Translations under genes and position numbers: made by a program
Notes under the pieces: model-generated
Databases searched by the model: none
The model's input: the letters and a program-made list of their open reading frames with translations, nothing else
What the model was told of the DNA's origin: nothing
Source: Flavobacteriaceae bacterium
Lineage (GTDB): Bacteria > Bacteroidota > Bacteroidia > Flavobacteriales > Weeksellaceae
Reading direction: 5' to 3'
Assembly: GCA_031289875.1 (NCBI GenBank)
Contig: JAITOO010000035.1
Coordinates: 1-9,931 of the forward strand
DNA length: 9,931 bases
Shown: positions 6,033 to 9,931 of the stretch, piece after piece
How the letters are laid out: every line of letters starts with the position of its first letter
How positions within the stretch are numbered: position 1 is the stretch's first letter

Positions 6033-8039
6033 TTACAAATTAATTTTTAACGTAATCCTGTAATTTCTTCCCGGCATCGGGTAGCGGTCAATAATATCGT
6101 ATTGCTTATCAAAAAGATTATTAATTTCCATTCCGAGTTTAAATTTGATTTTGGTTACTTGAAATTCCCGATTCAATGAAAAATCGTGCATGTCCCAAGC
6201 TAAAATACGTTCTGAGTGAGAATTTTCCGCTGTTTTATAGCGTTCGCCCGCATAGATGAAATTATAATTCCAATTCCAATTTTTGTACATAACGCCCAGC
6301 AAAAAAGTGCCGCTATGCTGCGGCATATACGGAATTTGATTTTTGTAATGCAATCCTGAAGTCAGATTCACCGTGTTTTCATAAGTGTAAGTCAATTGGG
6401 AATGAAAGAGTAAATCGCTGTTAATCAGCCAAGAAGTTCCTGCTGTTACGTCGATTCCCAGAATCCGGACTTTGCCGAAATTGATCATTGCCCACTGCGC
6501 AGGACTTTTAGGAAAGGCGATAATTTTATTGGTAACTTTGTTGTAATAGCCGTCAATAGCGATAGTTAGATTTTTGAGTTTTCCCGAATCAAAATTTTTG
6601 AGGTAGTCCAACCCGATGTCATATTGAGTAGTATATTCAGGCTGCAAATGTGAATTTCCTATACTGGTGTAATACAAATCGTTGAAAGTAGGCATTCGGA
6701 AAATCTGTTTGTAAAATCCATGAATTTGCAAGGGCGAAAGAATTTTTTCTCCTGCAAACGGCTGGTAAGAAAAGAAAAATGCGGGCGTAAATTTCTGTTT
6801 ATCGCCTGCTTGACTTGCCCAAGTTTTATTTTTGATATTTTCCTGAACAAAAGTTCCCAGAAAACTTGCCTGCAACTTTAACCTGTTGAAATTGAGCGAA
6901 GAAGCCAAGGCGGCTAATTCCGTATTTCGGACAGGCTGAGCAAACAGCGGCAAATTAGCGTCCAATTTATTTAATTGATAATCAATAGATAACGCAACAT
7001 TCCAATTTTTTGTCAAAGAATATTCCTGCGCCGTAGAAACGTAAAATTCTTTCTGTTTGTAAATATTATTAATGTATTTGGAAATCGTGTCGAGGTTGTA
7101 ATAGCGCATATAATCGCTCGCAAATTTCGCATTTACAAGAAGTTTGTATTTCGACGTGAATTGCTTTTCTATCGAACCTTGCAGAAAAAAATTCCTGTCC
7201 CATTGCTGTTCATGCCGATATCTTGCGTAAGAATTTGTTATCACCGCACCGGGAATTTCCCGATGAGAATCGTAATAATATTCTTTCAAAGTCCATTTTC
7301 CATTTTTGAATTTTCCAAAAAGTCCGCTTTCTGCACGAAATGCGTTGATATTACCGTTTTGACGGACAGCAACCGTATCCCAATTTCCTTTCTTTTGACG
7401 AAATTTGTATTTTCCATCAGCGTTCAAATATTCCAGATTGACGGAAGAGCTGACTTTTTCGGACAGTTTTTGCTCCCACAAAACCGACGGATTGACTACT
7501 GAAAACGACCCCGAACGGTAATTAATATTCAAATTTGTTTTTTTATTTCCTGTAAAGTTCGGTTTTCGAGTTACCAAATAAATGCTTCCCGCCGAGCTGA
7601 AATCCTTTGCAGGTTGGAAAATCTGACTTTTCTGACCATTGTAGAGAGAAATAGCTTCTATATTGTCAAGCGAGAATTTTCCCAAATCAACAATGCCGTT
7701 TTGAGCGTTTCCAAGTTGGATTCCGTCATAGAACACTCCGACATGTTCGCTTCCCATACCGCGAATGTTCACGGTTTTCATGCCGCCGATGCCGCCGTAA
7801 TCTTTGAGCTGAACTCCCGAAAAATACCGCAAAGCTTCCGCAACAGACACACTGTTAATGTTTTCCAACTGCGCACCTGAAAGTTTTTGGTAGGAAATAA
7901 TGCCATCGTCAGTTCTTTTGCCGATTGCTAAAATTTCCTTAATTATTCGAACACTGTCTCGTGTCTGTTGGGAAAATACGCAAACCGGTAAAAACCAGCA
8001 TATTAAAATTCCAATTGTGATGGATTTGTTCCTCGTCAT
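6033..8039 (-). CDS. btuB: BtuB-type TonB-dependent outer-membrane vitamin B12 receptor
   Basis: I place the start at the ATG at 8039, giving 668 aa. It begins with a clear signal peptide (MTRNKSITIGILICWF…VFS, cleavage near residue 23). An upstream in-frame TTG (8087) would add 16 charged residues in front of it and lies within the riboswitch leader. A plug domain (about 45-150) contains VAEALRYFSGVQLKDYGG, VNIRGMG (90-96) and VFYDGIQLGNAQNGIVDL. The rest is a 22-strand-type barrel with many alternating aromatic strands, ending in NNLFDKQYDIIDRYPMPGRNY and a terminal strand ITLKINL. There is no N-terminal carboxypeptidase-like domain, unlike SusC-type receptors. The cobalamin riboswitch upstream and the BtuG-like gene downstream make cobalamin the predicted substrate. 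It should need TonB-ExbBD energy, and those genes are not in this window. Confidence 0.93.
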   Translation of the reverse strand: MTRNKSITIGILICWFLPVCVFSQQTRDSVRIIKEILAIGKRTDDGIISYQKLSGAQLENINSVSVAEALRYFSGVQLKDYGGIGGMKTVNIRGMGSEHVGVFYDGIQLGNAQNGIVDLGKFSLDNIEAISLYNGQKSQIFQPAKDFSSAGSIYLVTRKPNFTGNKKTNLNINYRSGSFSVVNPSVLWEQKLSEKVSSSVNLEYLNADGKYKFRQKKGNWDTVAVRQNGNINAFRAESGLFGKFKNGKWTLKEYYYDSHREIPGAVITNSYARYRHEQQWDRNFFLQGSIEKQFTSKYKLLVNAKFASDYMRYYNLDTISKYINNIYKQKEFYVSTAQEYSLTKNWNVALSIDYQLNKLDANLPLFAQPVRNTELAALASSLNFNRLKLQASFLGTFVQENIKNKTWASQAGDKQKFTPAFFFSYQPFAGEKILSPLQIHGFYKQIFRMPTFNDLYYTSIGNSHLQPEYTTQYDIGLDYLKNFDSGKLKNLTIAIDGYYNKVTNKIIAFPKSPAQWAMINFGKVRILGIDVTAGTSWLINSDLLFHSQLTYTYENTVNLTSGLHYKNQIPYMPQHSGTFLLGVMYKNWNWNYNFIYAGERYKTAENSHSERILAWDMHDFSLNREFQVTKIKFKLGMEINNLFDKQYDIIDRYPMPGRNYRITLKINL

Positions 8040-8148
8040 ATCATCAACTTTTTTACGGCTTTCTGAAATAAAACGAATGTAAAACAAGGAAAGTCAGATA
8101 CTTATAAATGTTTTTCAGCCTTATTCCACGAAAGCTATTTTAACCGGC
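8040..8148 (-). promoter_or_regulatory. Riboswitch expression platform and btuB leader
   Basis: These roughly 110 nt lie between the cobalamin-binding domain and the btuB ATG. No GC stem plus U-tract terminator is visible, which favours control of translation. The minus strand at 8114-8108 (AAAACAT) is complementary to the 7-nt hairpin loop inside the riboswitch. A second possible pairing joins GCTTTC (8135-8130) with GAAAGC (8063-8058), about 20 nt before the start codon. How these switch is inference. Confidence 0.5.
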
Positions 8149-8315
8149 ATTTGGCAGGTATTCTGACTTACTCCGATTTTTGAGAACCTTCCCGAAAAAG
8201 TTGATTTTCAGTGGCATACATCTCAAAACATGAGAGAGTTTACAGCAGCGGGTCTGTTCAGGATTTACACCTGATTCCCTTTTAAGAAATTGTTTTATTG
8301 CAATTTCAACCAAAC
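8149..8315 (-). promoter_or_regulatory. Cobalamin (AdoCbl-type) riboswitch
   Basis: The minus strand carries the conserved elements in order. They are AAAAGGGAATCAGGTG, AAATCC, ACAGACCCGCTGCTGT, the B12 box GCCACTG (8215-8209), GGGAAGG, and the 3' block GTAAGTCAGAATACCTGCC. The ends can pair as GTTTGG (8315-8310) with CCAAAT (8154-8149) to form P1, and GAAATTG with CAATTTC forms a hairpin near the 5' end. Binding of a cobalamin normally represses the downstream gene, here the BtuB-type receptor. The predicted transcription start coincides with the first P1 base. Confidence 0.96.
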
Positions 8316-8319
8316 AGTG

Positions 8320-8350
8320 CAAAGATATAAATTAAAATTAGCTGTGCAAA
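8320..8350 (-). promoter_or_regulatory. Promoter of the riboswitch-btuB-btuG transcript
   Basis: On the minus strand: TTTG (8350-8347), a 19-nt spacer, then TATCTTTG (8327-8320). This is an exact match to the Bacteroidota housekeeping consensus in both boxes and spacing. The start would fall near 8315, at the first nucleotide of the riboswitch. Confidence 0.8.
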
Positions 8351-8377
8351 TTTTTTTTTCATTAAATAAATTTTTTA

Positions 8378-8385
8378 TACTTTTG
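8378..8385 (+). promoter_or_regulatory. Promoter -7 box of the MerR-type gene, near leaderless
   Basis: TACTTTTG exactly matches TAnnTTTG and ends four bases before the ATG at 8390. Transcription would begin at or within a few bases of the start codon. The upstream -33 region is a run of T ending in C, without TTTG. The promoter is divergent from the btuB promoter. Confidence 0.55.
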
Positions 8386-8389
8386 AGAG

Positions 8390-8746
8390 ATGAATATTCA
8401 GCTTCCTGAAAAATTGTATTATTCGATTGGAGAAGTATCGCAGGCTTTCGGCGTAAATGCTTCTCTCCTACGATTTTGGGAAAAAGAATTTGGTATAATT
8501 TCTCCGAAAAAAAACCGAAAAGGCGATCGTTTTTTCACTCCGAAAGATATTAAAAATTTGAAAATTATCTATCATCTCGTCAAAGAAAAAGGCTATACGC
8601 TGGACGGTGCAAGAAACGTTTTGAGCGCTCAGCCTGAAATTTCCAAGAAAGTGGAAATCCTTTCGCGGCTGGAAATGGTGAAAGCTGAACTGCTGAAACT
8701 GAAATCTTTACTTGACGATGAAAATTCTTTGAAAAATGAGATTTAA
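8390..8746 (+). CDS. MerR-family transcriptional regulator
   Basis: The 118-aa protein has an N-terminal MerR winged helix domain (about 10-78). It shows YYSIGEVSQAFGVNASLLRFWEKEFG (helix-turn-helix), the wing region KKNRKGDRFFTPKDI (40-54), and YHLVKEKGYTLDGARNVL. The tail (about 85-115) is Leu/Lys/Glu-rich and probably a short coiled coil for dimerisation. It has no C-terminal ligand domain and no conserved Cys pair as in metal-sensing MerR proteins, so it is the short, effector-free form common in Bacteroidota. Its targets are unknown. It is divergent from the B12 operon, which is already controlled by a riboswitch, so a role there is possible but not indicated. Confidence 0.88.
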   Translation: MNIQLPEKLYYSIGEVSQAFGVNASLLRFWEKEFGIISPKKNRKGDRFFTPKDIKNLKIIYHLVKEKGYTLDGARNVLSAQPEISKKVEILSRLEMVKAELLKLKSLLDDENSLKNEI

Positions 8747-8758
8747 AAGTTACCTTTG
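8728..8758 (+). promoter_or_regulatory. Promoter of the 77-aa acidic protein gene
   Basis: TTTG (8728-8731), a 19-nt spacer and TACCTTTG (8751-8758) match the consensus exactly. The -33 box lies within the 3' end of the MerR-type gene. The predicted leader before the ATG at 8785 is about 20 nt. Confidence 0.8.
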
Positions 8759-8784
8759 CCTAAGTAATTTAAATTTTTGATACT

Positions 8785-9018
8785 ATGGATTTACCTAAAT
8801 TCTTATTAGGAGACAATTCAGATTTTCCGGACGATTTGTACGTGATTCACACAGAATATCCGCATTTTATTTTGAATGTGGAACAAGAAGACGTCGAATG
8901 GCTGGACGGATTAGAGGGAAGCGAAGAAGAAATCACCAATGAAGTCAACGACTTGATACAGCAGGCGTTTGACTTTTGCGATTCGGAACTCGAAAAATAC
9001 GCTGACGAGGAGGAGTAA
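8785..9018 (+). CDS. Small acidic protein of unknown function, 77 aa
   Basis: The ATG follows a consensus promoter by about 25 nt, supporting a real gene. The protein is strongly acidic, with a compact N-terminal half containing LPKFLLGDNSDFPDDLYVIHTEYPHFILN (3-31) and a helical, Glu-rich C-terminal half (EEEITNEVNDLIQQAFDF, then ELEKYADEEE). It has no signal peptide, membrane segment or recognisable catalytic motif. The N-terminal half looks like a small conserved cytosolic protein I recall from Bacteroidota genomes without a named function; this is memory, not a search. It could be a binding partner of another protein. It ends just before a 32-bp palindrome. Confidence 0.8.
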   Translation: MDLPKFLLGDNSDFPDDLYVIHTEYPHFILNVEQEDVEWLDGLEGSEEEITNEVNDLIQQAFDFCDSELEKYADEEE

Positions 9019-9027
9019 TTAATTCAA

Positions 9028-9059
9028 TTTCAAAGAAAGTAAATTTACTTTCTTTGAAA
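9028..9059. repeat. Perfect 32-bp palindrome
   Basis: The half-site TTTCAAAGAAAGTAAA is followed directly by its exact reverse complement, with no spacer. It starts 9 nt after the stop of the 77-aa gene, in the gap between two convergent genes. It could act as a low-GC hairpin at transcript ends or as a binding site for a dimeric protein. There is no distinct U tract after it, so it is not a typical intrinsic terminator. Confidence 0.9.
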
Positions 9060-9242
9060 CAGCTTCCTTTGCCACAAAAATAGTCGTAAAAGACTTTTTA
9101 TATTCCGATACCATTGAATTGGGAATTAATTGATTCCATGACAGATGCACAGCAAAATGCCAATTTTCGTTTGAAGACAGCGACAAGAATGTGTGCAACG
9201 TGCTTGTACATTTTTACATCCATTTTATTCTGTAGTATGTGA
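9060..9242. other. Intergenic gap with no convincing gene
   Basis: This lies between the palindrome and the stop of the transporter gene. Only very short reading frames occur: a 34-aa frame on the plus strand from 9138, and a 41-aa frame on the minus strand from 9223. Neither shows a recognisable motif or a consensus promoter at the right spacing. I see no RNA gene. It may hold 3' untranslated sequence of the flanking convergent genes. Confidence 0.5.
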
Positions 9243-9931
9243 TTACGCACTTTTCTTCCGATAACTCAGTACTGCCCAACCATTGAAAAATGCCGCTAAT
9301 GCGCACAAGGGGTAAAAAAGGTGTTGCAGGTCAACAAAAACGGCGCCTTTGAGATACACCATTCGCAATACCTGAATAAAATATTTCAGTGGACTGATAT
9401 TTCCTAATATCTGTGTCCATTGCGGCATGTTTTGGTAAGGCGTGAAAAGTCCGCTCAAAAATATGAACGTGATGACGAAAAAGAACATGATAAAAATTGC
9501 CTGCTGAATGTTTTTGGCATAATTAGAAACCACTAACCCGAAACCCGAAAAACACAATACGAAAATTACAGCAAAAAGATAAATAAGCAGCACATTGCCT
9601 GCGGGCAACATTCCATAAAACAGAAATGCCGTGAGCATACAAAGTGTCGCTACCACAAAACCCGCTGTCCAATAGGGAATGAGTTTGGAAAGAATAAAGG
9701 TGAATTTTCCAACCGGTGTAACATTCATTTGTTCGATGGTGCCGTTTTCTTTCTCGCCCACTATATTCAGGGCAGGCAAAAATCCACAAATCATTGCCAA
9801 CATCATAGCCATTAGGGCAGGAATCATAAATCGGCGATAGTCCAAACGTGGATTGAAACGAAATAATGGGCGAATTTCAACGCTGGCGGTTGTTTGGGCA
9901 AGGCTGAAAATTTGACGTGCGATAATGTCGC
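9243..9931 (-). CDS. ABC-2 type transporter permease, C-terminal part (gene runs off the right edge)
   Basis: About 228 residues are visible. The frame stays open to the window edge, so the true start is outside; the in-frame TTG at 9845 encodes an internal Leu, not a start. The visible part begins DIIARQIFSLAQTTASVEIR and continues with FNPRLDYRRFMIPALM. The family signature GEKENGTIEQMNVTPVGKFTFILSKLIPYW is followed by four further hydrophobic segments and the tail LSYRKKSA. This matches the YhhJ/YbhR-like ABC-2 permeases of efflux systems, which work with an ATPase and often a membrane-fusion protein. Those partners would lie beyond the edge, and substrate cannot be predicted. It converges on the 77-aa gene. 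Confidence 0.9.
   Translation of the reverse strand, partial: DIIARQIFSLAQTTASVEIRPLFRFNPRLDYRRFMIPALMAMMLAMICGFLPALNIVGEKENGTIEQMNVTPVGKFTFILSKLIPYWTAGFVVATLCMLTAFLFYGMLPAGNVLLIYLFAVIFVLCFSGFGLVVSNYAKNIQQAIFIMFFFVITFIFLSGLFTPYQNMPQWTQILGNISPLKYFIQVLRMVYLKGAVFVDLQHLFYPLCALAAFFNGWAVLSYRKKSA

Noticed and set aside
5509..8082. Plus-strand frames opposite btuG and btuB (5509-5742, 7161-7502, 7614-7880, 7900-8082) and a minus-strand frame at 6659-6850
   Set aside because: Contained in the receptor and propeller genes, with no independent signals.
8140..8322. 60-aa minus-strand reading frame
   Set aside because: It overlaps the cobalamin riboswitch almost exactly; the conservation there is RNA structure, not protein.
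9098..9242. Two tiny frames in the gap, 34 aa plus strand (9138-9242) and 41 aa minus strand (9098-9223)
   Set aside because: No motif, no consensus promoter, and mutually overlapping; not supportable as genes.
1..9931. CRISPR array, insertion sequence or phage genes
   Set aside because: No regularly spaced repeats, transposase, integrase or phage structural protein is visible in the window.

Overview
The window reads as a chromosomal segment of a Bacteroidota member, probably Bacteroidales. The evidence is AT-rich DNA, promoters of the TTTG-N19-TAnnTTTG type, starts without Shine-Dalgarno sequences, Cys-acylated lipoproteins, and a TonB-dependent receptor paired with a surface beta-propeller lipoprotein. 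Genus cannot be read from the sequence.

Left end (1-810): two visibly AT-rich minus-strand genes, a small secreted or lipoprotein-like protein of a Bacteroidota-restricted type and an unrecognised 85-aa protein. They lie directly downstream of the 3' end of a tRNA-Arg(CCG) gene (811-882), a classic arrangement for accessory DNA, although no integrase or repeated tRNA end is visible here.

Centre left (about 956-4850): five co-directional plus-strand genes: an Lrp/AsnC regulator (TTG start), deoxyribose-phosphate aldolase (deoC), a CysQ-type bisphosphate nucleotidase, an unknown lipoprotein and adenine phosphoribosyltransferase (apt). Spacing is tight for the first three. The run ends at a strong bidirectional terminator (4809-4847). 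Three of the enzymes handle nucleotide parts: deoxyribose phosphate, 3'-phosphoadenosine phosphates and adenine.

Centre right (4894-8350, minus strand): a vitamin B12 uptake module. A near-perfect promoter (8320-8350) starts transcription at the first pairing element of a cobalamin riboswitch (about 8149-8315), followed by a leader of about 110 nt, a BtuB-type TonB-dependent outer-membrane receptor, and 11 nt later a BtuG-like surface lipoprotein of beta-propeller type. High B12 should shut the operon off. The riboswitch has a 7-nt hairpin loop exactly complementary to a segment of the leader, a candidate regulatory kissing loop.

Right end (8378-9931): divergent from the B12 operon are a small MerR-family regulator with an apparently leaderless promoter and a conserved-looking 77-aa acidic protein with its own good promoter. 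A perfect 32-bp palindrome follows. The window ends in the C-terminal part of a minus-strand ABC-2 type transporter permease that continues past the right edge.

Most of this is recognisable. No wholly new system is evident. The points best worth a second look are the riboswitch kissing loop, the 32-bp palindrome, the tRNA-flanking accessory genes, and the conserved proteins of unknown function.
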